Part shown: in pieces, positions 44,163-56,894 of the stretch
Position numbering within the stretch: position 1 is the first letter of the stretch
How the letters are laid out: the number at the start of each line of letters is the position of its first letter
DNA from: Bedellia somnulentella
Lineage: Eukaryota > Arthropoda > Insecta > Lepidoptera > Bedelliidae
DNA: 64,000 bases
Direction: 5' to 3'
Assembly (NCBI GenBank): GCA_963576735.1
Contig: OY755184.1
Span: 868,001 to 932,000, forward strand
The notes under the pieces: model-generated
The model's database searches: none
What the model was told of the DNA's origin: nothing
The model's input: only the letters and a program-made list of their open reading frames with translations
Made by a program: the position numbers and the translations under genes

Positions 44163-44800
44163 AAAAAACCGGCCAAGTGCGAGTCGGATCGCGCACTAAG
44201 GGTTCCGTACTATCATATATATAGAAAATCCCGTTTGTGTGAAAATCATGGGAGCCAAATTAGGTAAGTAATTTGATTTATGACGTTTAAAAATAGAACT
44301 ACGGGCTAGATCTCATTCAAACCAATTTTAGTTAGTAGTTTGTATAGTAATACACATCATATATTTTTTTCAGTATTATCATGCCCATATTTTAGAAGTT
44401 ACGGGGGGGGGACACACATTTTAGCACTTTGAAAAAGTCTCTCGCGCAAACTATTCAGTTTTGAAAAAAATGATATAAGAAACCTCAACATCATTTTCAA
44501 ATACCTTTTGATAAATACCCCACAGGTATAGGTTTGATGAAAAAAAAAATTTTGAGTTTCAGTTCTATGTATGGGGAACCCTAAAAATTTTGGTTTTTTT
44601 TTCAGATTTTATTTTAAAATCTTAATACGGTTTACAGAATACATCTACGCACCAATTTCCAATAATGTAGTTCTTATAGTTTCGGAATAAACTGGCTGTG
44701 ACATACGGACGGACGGACGGACGGACGGACGGACAGACAGACAGACATGACGAATCTATAAGGGTCCCGTTTTTGCCATTTGGCTACGGAACCCTAAAAA
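44163..44800 (+). repeat. Interspersed repeat with (GGAC)n, copy 2
   Basis: From ccggccaagtgcgagtcgga to ggctacggaaccctaaaaa, with six GGAC units followed by GACA units near 44709-44750. It is inserted in T8 copy 1. T8 copy 2 lacks it at the matching place (after aaatcagtaaaa). Confidence 0.75.
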
Positions 44801-45239
44801 TGAATAATTAAATATTTAAATCAATGGTAAATTTATTAATAAAGTCCTGTCTATGTCTAATATTTTCGAATCCAATATTTTAAAAAATTATATAAAAATA
44901 CCATTAGTCCTAATGGTAAGACTATCCACTAGGACTACTGGGAATAGCCGAACAAAACATATTTGTTTTATATTTTTCTCCTTTAAAAATTTACAGCGTT
45001 TAAAAGAATATTACACACTCTCATTAGTGTTCTAATTACTCGGCACACAGTAATGACTTACTTAGCCCTTAGGTTAATTACGGGTAATTCAAACTCGACT
45101 AAAGCTAAACTTTGCACCGTGAAACTCGAATCTACTTCAAAGTCTTTTAAACAAGTGTTACAAGGATTATTAACACACAAAAGTAGATGTTACTGAGCTT
45201 TATTCTTGTTGGTAATTAACGTTTTTACTTTTACTTTAA

Positions 45240-45640
45240 ACATAAACATAAACGTTCACGCCGTTTATCCCCGAAGGGGTTGGCAGAGGTACCAATACTC
45301 CTGAACTCACATGGCAAGCGCCATCTAGTTTCCAGAGAAGGTACCCACGTTTTGCTTAGACAGTGTACTCACGTGATAGGGGGCAGGCCTATCGCCGTTT
45401 TGTACGAATACACTGTCACATGACTAAGTACAACTCAGCCATGTGGGTTTCCTCACGATGTTTTCCCTCACCGTTAGCAACCATGATAAATTAACCACAC
45501 ATATAACTTTAGAAAAGACAAATTGGTGTAGGCCCGTCCCAGGATTGGAACTCACGCCCTTCTGTTTTTCGGGCGGGTGTTCTACCCACTGGACTATCAT
45601 GTCGCTTTGTTCTACCCACTGGACTATCATTGTCACTTTT
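45240..45640 (-). repeat. SINE2 copy D, duplicated head segment
   Basis: Same subfamily as copies C and E. The box A region ttctacccactggactatca occurs twice in tandem (45580-45599 and 45610-45629). Confidence 0.85.
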
Positions 45641-45659
45641 CAATATTCTAAATAAATAC

Positions 45660-45904
45660 AAACATACATAATACTCACGGCTATAAATCCCTAGAAAGGG
45701 GTAGCCAGAGATCCGAATTAGAAATCCCTCATCCACTTTTGGAAATTGAGTTGGGAAAATATTGTAAAGTAAATGTTTTTGGTGATGGGTCTTAACTGCA
45801 TCTCCCCAATATCATTTAAAAAGCCCCAACACCCTTAGCCGGCTTCAACGAACACCCGCGGGAAGAAATGGGGTAGTGCTATTCTAAGCCGACACTACAC
45901 AGCA
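45660..45904 (-). repeat. SINE1, full length
   Basis: A likely short duplication AATAAATA lies on both sides. The body is typical, with a 5' end gccgacactacacagc. Confidence 0.82.
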
Positions 45905-46277
45905 ATAAATATTTCAGAATGAGAAACAACTAGTCAAGCTACGGTTTTCGTTTTGAAAAACAATAAAAAACTACGTATCACGGAAGCTATTGTAAATAAA
46001 AAACATAAAAAATTGCGTTATTTGAATGATATTAATTGCGAATTGAAATATATCTAAACGCACTTGCATCTAGTAGCACTGATCTCAATTTAGCACATCA
46101 CATTAGCGCGTGTATCGTAATGTCACTGGTACACTACCGCCACGGCAAATGAACCAGAGACCTTCCGATCGTGAGCCGATCGCTCTGGCCTTAAGACTAT
46201 ATCCACAAACTATATCTATCGATATCTTCTGTAAGCAGTCATTACTTACGTAATTGTTTTTATAGTAAGTCAATTCA

Positions 46278-46499
46278 ACATACATATATATGCTCACGGC
46301 CATGAATCCCAAAAAGGGGTAGCCAGAGCTTCAGAGCTGCAAACTCCTCAGCCACATTTGGATGTTGTTGGAGACAAGATGATGGTGATGGGCATCCAAC
46401 CGCATCGCCCAAAAACCACTTAAAAAGCCGTATAGTCGCCTTTTACGAAACCCGTAAGTAGGAAGGAGTAGTGACATTCTAAGCCGGCACCACACGGCA
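46278..46499 (-). repeat. SINE1, second subfamily, shortened
   Basis: Tail at the left (atgctcacggccatgaatcc), a deletion around gacaagatgatggtgatggg, and 5' end at ccggcaccacacggc. Confidence 0.8.
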
Positions 46500-46751
46500 T
46501 AGCAATAACTTACATAATGGTCTTTATTATAACCCAATTCAAATAATTTCATATATGCTTTACATTTGCATATTGTTCCCTTACCATAACAGCGTAGACA
46601 GTGTCTTCATTTGCAAGTATTATTTCACAGACAAGTTACTAAACAAAATTCACGAATTATTCAACTTAACTCAAGGTTTAAGGTGTAATTACCCGAATAA
46701 ATGACAGAGGTTTTAATAATGTAATATTTTAGCTGTTTATGCGCTATTTAA

Positions 46752-47122
46752 GCGACATGATAGTCCAGTGGGTAGAACACCCGCCCGAAAACAGAAGGGC
46801 GGGAGTTCCAATCCTGGGACGGGCCTACACCAATTTGTCTTTTCTAAAGTCATATGTGTGGTTAATTTATCATGGTTGCTAACGGTGAGGGAAAACATCG
46901 TGAGGAAACCCACATGGCTGAGTTGTACTCAGTCATGTGACAGTGTATTCGTACAAAACGGCGATAGGCCTGCCCCCTATCACGTGAGTACACTGTCTAA
47001 GCAAAACGTGGGTACCTTCTCTGGAAACTAGATGGTGCTTGCCATGTGAGTTCAGGAGTATTGGTACCTCTGCCAACCCCTTCGGGGATAAACGGCGTGA
47101 ACGTTTATGTTATGTTATGTTT
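46752..47122 (+). repeat. SINE2 copy E, full length
   Basis: Reading forward: tRNA-like head (gatagtccagtgggtagaac ... gttccaatcctggg), conserved body with a cctgccccctatcacgtgag stretch, and tail ggataaacggcgtgaacg plus TATGT units. It is almost the same as copy D in opposite orientation. Confidence 0.9.
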
Positions 47123-47375
47123 AGCTGTGTAGTGTCGGCTTAGAATAGCACTACCCCATTTCTTCCGGTGGGTGTACGTAAGAGGCGACAAACGGTATTG
47201 GGGCTTTTTAAGGGATTTTTGGGCGATGCGGGTGAAGACCCATCACCAACAACCTTTATTCTAGCATCTTTTCCCCACTCAACTTCCAAAAGTGGCTGAG
47301 AAATTTCTAATTTCTCAGCTCTGGCTACCCCTTTTAGGGATTTATAGCCGTGAGTATATGTATGTATGTATGTAT
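47123..47375 (+). repeat. SINE1, abutting the SINE2 tail
   Basis: Begins agctgtgtagtgtcggctta directly after the SINE2 copy E tail and ends in TATG units. Confidence 0.85.
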
Positions 47376-47457
47376 AGGTTTTAATACTTCTGCCTGGACA
47401 CCACGAGACATTTTTGTTACTTTTGTATATTCATTGATTTATCAGTATCACGTCAAT

Positions 47458-47830
47458 AGCAACCGTGTTAGCTCGGTGGGTAAAACACCGCTTATTGTGC
47501 AGACAATTAGGATTCAAATCCCGGTCATACTAATTTGTCTTTTCTACAGACATATGTGTGATTAATTTATCATGGTTGTTACCAGTGACCAGTGAGGGAA
47601 AACATCGTGAGGAAACTCACCCACATGGCTAAGTTCATCATATGTGAGTTAAATTATGTCACAGTGTATTCGTACAAAACGGCAATAGGCCCGCCCCGTA
47701 TCACGGGAGTATACTGTCTAAGCAAAACGTGAGTGCTCTGAACACTACGTGACAATGGCACAAAATGTTCAGAAGTATTAGTACCTCTTCCAACCCCTTC
47801 GGGTGTATACGGCATGAACGTTTTGAGTTT
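47458..47830 (+). repeat. SINE2 copy F, diverged
   Basis: Head gttagctcggtgggtaaaac with box B gattcaaatcccgg. The body has a small duplication (accagtgaccagtgaggg) and an extra segment near 47640. Confidence 0.8.
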
Positions 47831-48372
47831 TGAACGTCAATAATATACTAAAAATTCTGCTTTGAATCAAAAAGTCATACTAAATGCTTCATACATTTTA
47901 TTTTCCCGATTGATCACAAACAACTTTTAATTTGTTCACATTGAACAAACAAAAGGAAAGGTCGTTAAGATAATTGCTCTGAAGCAGTACAAAGCTCTGC
48001 ATTATGTTTGAAGAGCTTTCTTTTTTATAAGGCTTACATGTGACCCATTTCACGTCATATTAATGTGAAAAACGTGAAGGCTTTTTGGGATTTTACGGCT
48101 TTTAACTCCATAGGAGATTGTAACTCGATAAAAGGGATCTTACTGTGATTAGACTTTACAGGTTGCGGAAGAAATTTTCAAGGAAAATGTTTACGTATTT
48201 ACATATTGTTGCTTGTAACATGGGTGTATTATAATATTAAGACAATGATTTTTATATTTTTATAAAGCAGTCCCATTTTTTTTAATGTTGGCTATGTAAT
48301 TTTTTTTAAGGGTACTGAATGGAAAAACTTTTTTGAATAGCCGGAATAATCTATTTTAATTTTGATTTTAAT
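47831..48372. other. Non-coding interval, nothing recognised
   Basis: AT-rich, no supported feature. Confidence 0.4.
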
Positions 48373-48418
48373 CAAATTTCATCATATAATTTAATGTTTT
48401 TTGACATGAATTCCTCAT

Positions 48419-48673
48419 ACATACATACATACATACATATACTCACGGCTATAAATCCCTAGAAGGGGTAGCCAGAGCTAACGAATTAGAAATTCCTCAG
48501 CCACTTTTGGAAGTTGCGTGGGGAAAAGATGGTAAAATAAAGGTTGTTGGTGATGGGTCTCCAACCGCATCGCCCAAAAATCCCTTAAAAAGCCCCAATA
48601 CCGTTAGTCGCCTCTTACGTACACCCACCAGAAGAAAAGGGGTAGTGCTATTTTAAGCCGACACTACACAGCA
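48419..48673 (-). repeat. SINE1 reference copy, full length, perfect TSD
   Basis: 255 bp between ATGAATTCCTCAT duplications (48406-48418 and 48674-48686). The uninterrupted target sequence exists in the SINE3 copy at 58868-58880, so both ends are exact. Forward (minus) order: tgctgtgtagtgtcggctta; a stem-like middle; gcggttggagacccatcacc, which resembles a Pol III B box with one mismatch; a 3' block ctctggctacccctt; and cgtgagtatatg plus TATG units. A box A is not convincing. It is non-coding. Confidence 0.93.
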
Positions 48674-48779
48674 ATGAATTCCTCATGTGGGGATTATTAC
48701 TCATAAATAAAAGATGTTATTAAAGGAAAGAAAAATTTCGACACTGGCGGGGTTCGAACCCCGCCAGTGTCGAAATTTT

Positions 48780-49923
48780 CGGCTATTCCCAGTAGTCTTA
48801 CTGGATAGTCCTACCAGTAGGACTAATGGGATTTTTATTCCCAATAGTCTTACCGAAAGTAGGACATTATCTATGGCGTATTTTTCCCATTAGTCTTACT
48901 TGACATTTGTTTTAGAAACAATAGACCTCATAACTAATAGACACAGGCAGTACCTTATTAATATATTTAATACATACAACGCATACAACACTTGTTTGTA
49001 ATTTTCAGTTTTACTGATTTATTACTAAGGAATGTACATTTTAGACACAAAAATAAAAACTTAAGCAGCTATAAAAATGTACGTAAATTTAACTTTCAAT
49101 TGAAGTACCAGGAACGCATTAACTACAAGTTGTTATGACTAATAAACTAGAAAATCTGTACAAATATTTTTCCGACGCTTAATTTATCTTACCTATTTTT
49201 GTGTCTGCTATCTCTATGACCAGAGGTCGACGTGATATTTTTCATGAATCAGGTTATTAATAGGGTAGTTGTGGTCGGATTATTTGTTTGCGTAGGTCCC
49301 CATAAGGTTGACCGACGACTGCGTTGTGGTAAAATTTTTGGGCAGCACAGAACCGGTTTTTATGGAGATCTTTCGGAAAAGTCTTTCTCCACCTGTGGAC
49401 GTCTTTTGGTTGATTCGTCTGTCTGATTATTATATAATTCTGATTTTGATAAACTCCAACTGATAATTTTGTGTAAGCTTTTTTTATTTATGCTGCTTTT
49501 ATGTTTATGCTACCCTGGTGGCAAAAATGGCAAAAAATATACCATAAATACATAGTTATTTTACCTTTTGACGACTGTATTTTGGCGGAAAATATATTAC
49601 AACCAAAAACCCATTCCCATGAAAATTGCAAATTATTTAGTTTAATGGCAAATACACCTAGATAAAATATTATGTGACAGAAAATCAGCCAAAAAAATAT
49701 TCGATTTTATATCATACACCCAATTTCACTAACGAGGTATGTCTATTCATCTTTTTTGGGCTACATAAAAGTTGGAACCTTTAGATGTACCAAAGAGTTT
49801 TTATTGGTTGGTAAGACTACTGGGAATTATTTTCCCAATAGTCTTACTAGTAAGTCTATTGGGACAAAAAATCCCAATAGTCCTACTGGTAAGACTATCG
49901 AGTAGGACTACTGGGAATAGCCG
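48780..49923. mobile_element. TIR element with 8-bp TSD (family T8), copy 2, 1.14 kb
   Basis: Same ends as 42593-44950, inverted overall relative to it, between GAAATTTT duplications (48772-48779 and 49924-49931). The target, SINE3 (gtgtcgaaatttgtctttcc at 59224-59243), is intact elsewhere in the window. There is no open frame with a transposase motif. Shared inner blocks (for example the site where copy 1 received its hAT) confirm the family. Confidence 0.9.
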
Positions 49924-50114
49924 GAAATTTTTCTTTCCTTTAATAACATCTTTTATTTATGAGCAAATTTCATCATGTTGGCTATCCGATCTTAATCATA
50001 ACTATATGTACTAAATGTCTCAGATTTTAAAATTATTGCCAACACATATATAACTCTTTATCGCTATATCTTGAAGGAGTTGCATGGGTAGTGTGATGGT
50101 ACTGATGTTAATAA

Positions 50115-50247
50115 TTCCGTGATAGCTTAGTGGGTAGAACACCGCGCATCGTGCAGATGATGAGAGTTCAATTCCCGGGTCAGGCCACGTCACGATTTGT
50201 CTTTTTTAAAGTCATATTATGTGTGGTTAATTTATCATGGTTGTTAA
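50115..50247 (+). repeat. SINE2 copy G, head and first body part
   Basis: Head gtgatagcttagtgggtaga and box B gttcaattcccggg. It stops after atcatggttgttaac where SINE1 begins. Confidence 0.8.
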
Positions 50248-50516
50248 CACACATACATACATATACATACATACATACATACATATTCTCACGGCTATAT
50301 TTCCCTAGAAGGGGTAGCCAGAGCTAAGGAATTATAAATTCCTCAGCCACTTTTGGAAGTTGAGTGGGGAAAAGATGGTAAAAATAAAGGTTTTTGGTGA
50401 TGGGTCTCCAACCGCATCGCCCAAAAATCCCTTAAAAGCCCCAATACCCTTAGTCGCCTCTTACGACACCCGTGGGTAGAAAGGGGTAGCGACATTCTAA
50501 GCCGGCACTACACGGC
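50248..50516 (-). repeat. SINE1, second subfamily, long CATA tail
   Basis: About 40 bp of CATA units at the left, then the full body and the 5' end ccggcactacacggc. Confidence 0.85.
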
Positions 50517-50517
50517 T

Positions 50518-50763
50518 CATACATATACTCACGGCTATAAATCCCAAGAAGGGGTAGCCAGAGCTAAGGAATTAGTAATTCCTCAGCCAATTTTGGGAAG
50601 TTGAGTGGGGAAAAGATGGTAAAGTAAAGGTTGTTGGTTATGGGTCTCCAACCGCATCGCTCAAAAATCCCTTAAAAGCCTCAATACCGTTAGTCGCCTT
50701 TTACGTACGCCCATCGGTAGAAACGGGGTAGGTAGTGTTATTCTAAGCCGACACTACATGGCT
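50518..50763 (-). repeat. SINE1, head-to-tail neighbour of the previous copy
   Basis: Full-length first-subfamily copy, in the same orientation directly beside the previous one. Confidence 0.85.
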
Positions 50764-50844
50764 AGTGTAGTGAATGACTGATATTAAATCAAACTTAGAA
50801 GATGAGATTACGCCACTGTGATAACTAAAACTTTTTTATAAATT

Positions 50845-51015
50845 TAAGAACTTCCGTCGGTCACGCAGACCGGCGTGGGTTCAAATCTTCACTTGGGTAG
50901 CCCCAATTTGTCTTCCCTAAAGTCATATGTGTGTTTTACTTATCATAGTTGCTAACGGTGAGGGAAAACATCGCGAGAAAACAAAACACGCGGGTACTCT
51001 AAACACCAGGTGACT
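50845..51015 (+). repeat. SINE2 copy H, diverged 5' part
   Basis: gcgtgggttcaaatcttcac (box B region), then gtcatatgtgtgttttactt and acggtgagggaaaacatcgc. Confidence 0.65.
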
Positions 51016-51039
51016 TTGAGTTTTTTTGGGACCTTATTT

Positions 51040-52080
51040 CTACTGCATTAGCTCTGCTCTCATGCTTCTTCTGCCACACTCACCATTCGCTGCCATACAT
51101 ACGCGTAGGAATAAGAAAAGCGTCATGCACACCATGCGATTTGGGGCTTTTGAGAGATCGAGTGACCAATTAGGCTATCCTTTGTTCTATTAACCGCATT
51201 ACCCTTATTCACTCTTCTTTCGATGTCTTCATCCCACATTCCATTTAAAGTAAACAAACTTCCCAGGTATACAAACTCTTCGACTTCTTCCATTTTCTTA
51301 TCATTAACCTTAATCACGCATTTTGCCATATTTGCCTCTGTTTTTAAAACAGAGGCAGTTTTAGTTTTATTCACATTCACTACCATTCCCTTTCTTTCCA
51401 ACTAAACACATGCAATATTCGTCATCTCTTGCATCTCTTTCACCGATGATGCAAGTATCTCTTAATTGTTAGCGTAAAGTTGGTATTTAATGATGAATAC
51501 ACAAATTTTCAGTCTAAAACCAATTTCACGCAATTTTGTCAAACAGTATCCATGAACAAATTGAAGAGCCACGGGAAAGAAACACATCCCTGTCGGAAAC
51601 TCTTAGAGTTTCTGAACGAGTCAGTATTTTCCCCGATGAAGAAAGAAAGAAAAAATTTATTCGTAACCACGAATTAAAATAATAACAAAGGAATAGTATA
51701 GAAATAAATAGTAAATCGAAATAAAACGGCGCACACTTCAGCTGAATGTCATGAGCAGGGCTGGTTAGGCTCCTGCCACAACGCTGATATTCTAGTGCAA
51801 ACTTACTTCTTCGAGCGCTTAAACTAAAATACTCATATTAGAAAACAGAGAAACAGTTTACTCATACACATGAACTGGAATCCTCATAAAGTGATACCAT
51901 TGCACTTACAAGTTGACTCCCCACACCAATGGGGGACAACACCACCCATAAATACTTTGTCGCCACCATATCATTCGCCTTCTCAAAATCTATGAAGAGG
52001 CTATTGCTAAGAACTTTTCGGTGATGCTCCTCAAAGAGAAGATTTGTTGATCCATACATCCCAAACTGCTGCTATTAACG
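51040..52080 (-). pseudogene. RTE-type LINE reverse transcriptase, palm to thumb, broken
   Basis: Minus-strand pieces in order: an SLFIDFEKANDMVATKYLWV stretch (52059-51862); RQGCVSFPWLFNLFMD (about 51615-51560); and GMVVNVNKTKTAS, then VEEFVYLGSLFTLNGMWDED (51401-51123). These are RT motifs of RTE-like LINEs (DFEKAxD, RQGCxxxPWLFN, FVYLGS). The YADD segment is degraded around 51480. Several stops and frame changes are present. It resembles the LINE ending at 15155-15578 but covers an earlier part of the enzyme. Confidence 0.8.
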
Positions 52081-52460
52081 ATTTTTTTTTTTAATAGACG
52101 TCTATGTTTTCTCCTATACAATATACGACCTATTATATACTCTTCGGCTTCTTTCTATCTTCTTCCAACATCACACAACTATTATGTCATACAATCTAAT
52201 ATTACAACCGACACCTACGGGAAGTGATTAGAATTGAAAGACCCCAAGGAATGCGCCTGTACTAGTCTTAGCGACTTATTTGGTAAGGCGTTTTATTGTC
52301 ATGCTCGGCGCTCCGACGAGTCGTTTGCCAGAATTTGCGAGTGCCTAAATTAGGAAGATTGTTCAGTGCATCGAACATTATAATTAGAAAAACATTGTTC
52401 AGTCAATGACGTATCGATCGCAGGTAGTCGTGGGGGGAGGTGCGGGGGCGTGACTGATCA
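52081..52460 (+). promoter_or_regulatory. Actin upstream region
   Basis: No repeat enters here. A CArG-like word acttatttgg is at 52274-52283 (one mismatch to CCW6GG). It may bind SRF-type factors, but a single degenerate match is weak. A GC-rich stretch (about 52425-52450) precedes the TATA box. Confidence 0.3.
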
Positions 52461-52464
52461 CAGG

Positions 52465-52470
52465 TATAAA
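52465..52470 (+). promoter_or_regulatory. TATA box of the actin gene
   Basis: TATAAA in the context caggtataaagccgggga. The expected transcription start is about 30 bp downstream, near actctgcacgc (about 52496). It lies 720 bp before the ATG, matching a leader with an intron. Confidence 0.75.
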
Positions 52471-52495
52471 GCCGGGGAGCGTACGCGTCGCCCCA

Positions 52496-54317
<1,822 letters not shown>

Positions 54318-54451
54318 TTGCACTATCTTGCTTTTGCGCACAAATTTTCCGTCGCTTTCGCTTTTACACGAAGTTTCTCTACTCGATGTATTTATTTTAC
54401 ACTTGGCGCTGTTGAGACTGCTCGCTGTTGCGTAATGGTGTTTGTAATAAT

Positions 54452-54457
54452 AATAAA
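54452..54457 (+). terminator. Actin poly(A) signal
   Basis: AATAAA in taataataaataatgc, 135 bp after the stop codon. It is followed by a T-rich stretch. Cleavage is probably near 54475-54485. Confidence 0.7.
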
Positions 54458-54676
54458 TAATGCTTAATGTGATTTTTATAAAATATAATTTTTATTACCG
54501 AAATGCTTTGCTTATTTTCCGATTGGCTATTCTCGCACGAGACCGAATATGGAGCGGTAAGTAGCTCACGGTTATAAATAGAAGAAGAATGCCAAATGGC
54601 ACTGCAGGTGCATTGAGATCAATCGATTGGTTTGCTCGTACAGGCCAGATGCGGTCAACGACCGACAACGATGATA

Positions 54677-54864
54677 TGCATATTACGTATGCTTACGGCT
54701 ATAAATCCCTGAATGGGGGAGTCAGAGTCATCCAATTTAGGAAGCTGAGTGTGCAAAAGATTGTTAAATAAATGTTGGTGGTGGGCCTCCAACCACATGT
54801 CGTCTTATACGAAAACCCATGGGAAGAAATGAGGTAGTGCTATTCTAACCCTACACTACATAGC
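54677..54864 (-). repeat. SINE1, strongly diverged
   Basis: gcttacggctataaatccct, ggtgggcctccaaccacatg and gaagaaatgaggtagtgcta survive in order. Confidence 0.7.
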
Positions 54865-54869
54865 TCGCC

Positions 54870-56340
54870 ATCTGCATAACTAGTATGAGCGACTTTTTAA
54901 CTAGGTATTGCGCGGTATAAAACAGCCATCTCTTTCGCACTTTTTTAGTATTGCATACTGTCATCTTATTCTAACCGATATCGTTACGATAAAATAGCGC
55001 TCGTACTCCTGTATTGGTGCTAATTTAAAACTACTAGATAAATAGAATGATTTGATTGAAGATATTGATTGCTCAGTAAACTTTAACGTAGGAAAACACG
55101 GGTTAAACACTTGCAAAAAGGATAAAATAAGTGATTTTGTTGTTATTATTCAGATACTTGTAAGATAAACATACGTAATATTTTTGTCATGTATTTATAT
55201 TTTCATCTCTTGTGTTTTCAATTTTTTATTTTGCTACCTTAATTTTGCCTGGAAGATATTGCTATCTAAGGCCTTCTTGTTGTAGATTCTGACTTGTTGT
55301 ACGTACATTGTCTTTTATTTTCTTGTATGCGTCATTCTGTCTCTATGCAAAAATACATTTTATCATAAATTTATTTCTAATAACTTTGTCTGAAACATTT
55401 AAATTAAACAACTGAGCTCATGCCTTCACCGAAATCTTCTCCAATATCAGGTGCATTGATTGATATAGTAAAGCAGTTCTTACAAATAAAACGCTTAAAG
55501 AAATAGTAATGAGGGGGGAATAACTCAAATTCCTAAAAACTTTAGAGAGAAACAAATGAGACAAAATACGCAATTTGAGCTAGTAAATAAGAAATTGTAT
55601 AGAAATAGACACTTCAAGTGCAATGAATGTCATTTATTCTCATTTTTAAATTTAAAAGGTTTTGTGCCGCGCTCGACTGTTAGTCGTGCGGCCTATTGGG
55701 ATTTGCGGGAGCAAATTCTCATAGTAAATTTTCAAAGATCTTCTGTTAGTGTGCATGACCTTTTGCGTACCGATACGATTTCAGACTTAAGAGAGGAATA
55801 TAAAACTAATTTCTCATACTTTTAGCTACTGGTTAAAAAATACATACGTAAAGTAATAATGAATTCCTTATATCTTGACAGTATATGGTACTTTGTTGTT
55901 TATTTATGATCATAAGTTTTGAATTGAAATTAAAGTTTTAATCAGTTTAAGGAAAAATTAACCAAGTATATAAACAAAATATTAAAGATATGTAAGTTGC
56001 AAATAAAAACGATTAAAATGGTTTTTCTCAAATTTTATAATCTAATAAATGAAAAAAAAAATATTTTTGATAGGCCAACATGCATTTAATTATCAATATC
56101 CTTAAATATACTTCTTTTTTGTTACCATGTTCTTGAAACGGCTTTAAATGTTTAATAACAAAAAAAACACATTTAGTTTTATAAAGATGTGAATAAATGT
56201 TTCTTTTTTTGGTTGAATCAAATTAATTGATAACATTAATTATGAGTCTCGGTAGAGACAGATATGAAACTGAATTTTATTAAGAATATTTTTGAGACTA
56301 ACTAAAAGGTAATTGTAGGTATCAAACAAAAGGATACATA
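54870..56340. other. Non-coding or unrecognised interval
   Basis: AT-rich. One 89-codon open frame (55556-55825) reads LYRNRHFKCNECHLF, then VPRSTVSRAAYWDLREQIL and DLREEYKTN. I do not recognise it. It has no upstream signals and could be an old exon or element fragment. Confidence 0.4.
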
Positions 56341-56344
56341 AATA

Positions 56345-56635
56345 AAGGAAAGAAAAACTTTGACACCGGCGGGGATCGAAATTCCGAATTTTAAAAAAAA
56401 TCGGAGCTAGGAAACTCAAACACTTTTGCAGCGAATGTTGGGTCTCACAGAAGAAGCATGAAAGTAGAGTGAATACAATAGAAAAGAGGACCCTCGGAAA
56501 AGTTATGTGTTCGGTTCGAATAAGAAATAGCGTGATTCGTAAAAGGTGCGGCATGAAAGATGATATTGTAAATAAGATAGAAAAAGGAATGTTAGATAGT
56601 TTGGGTACATAAAGAGGATGGATGATGGGTCTATC
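56345..56635 (+). pseudogene. SINE3 scrap followed by decayed RTE-type LINE
   Basis: 56345-56390 is SINE3-like (tttgacaccggcggggatcg). 56445-56615 repeats the RTE coding words (cctcggaaaagttatgtgtt, gcgtgattcgtaaaaggtgc, gaaaaaggaatgttagatag) found at 15160-15280, with a stop soon after. Confidence 0.65.
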
Positions 56636-56639
56636 GCAC

Positions 56640-56894
56640 ATATATATATTTTAGATATGCGTATGGTATTTTGCGCCTGTTGTGGCGCTCGGTAATTTCA
56701 AAAGTTAGTTGAAATTTATGATAAAGATTTTTTATACTCTTACACGGCATTGTATCGCACAACATCAGCACCTTTGTGCTGCGTTGTGCAAGTATAGTAG
56801 TGTGTGCAGGTTGCTGACGGTGGCGGTGGAGGTCACGTGTAATGTCAATTACGGTTATGGTGGATACAAAAGCAGTGAGCGAGAGCGGGGTCGC
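56640..56894. other. Unrecognised interval
   Basis: Relatively GC-rich, non-repetitive, no motif recognised. It could be the upstream part of the Jockey-type fragment. Confidence 0.3.

Larger units (their letters stand above)
42593..44950. mobile_element. TIR element with 8-bp TSD (family T8), copy 1, 2.36 kb
   Basis: The termini CGGCTATTCCCAGTAGTC are inverted at both ends and flanked by a perfect 8-bp duplication AACAAAAC (42585-42592 and 44951-44958). The subterminal regions repeat agtaagactattggga-type words in both orientations. The 8-bp duplication fits hAT, P or Merlin. The terminus does not settle which. There is no transposase. It contains a nested hAT (42774-43266), a SINE3 fragment and the (GGAC)n repeat. 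Confidence 0.85.
48386..49963 (-). repeat. SINE3 with inverted 5' half, interrupted by SINE1 and T8 copy 2
   Basis: The whole composite lies between CAAATTTCATCAT copies (48373-48385 and 49964-49976), a 13-bp TSD. After removing the two later inserts, the left part is the SINE3 tail and body on the minus strand. The centre is a palindrome on the tRNA T-arm (cgacactggcggggttcgaa and its complement). The right part is the body on the plus strand. This is the product expected from twin-primed reverse transcription. Confidence 0.8.

Noticed and set aside
55556..55825. A host gene with a CX2C motif
   Set aside because: One CNEC motif is not enough. No similarity that I recognise and no gene structure around it, so it is only mentioned.
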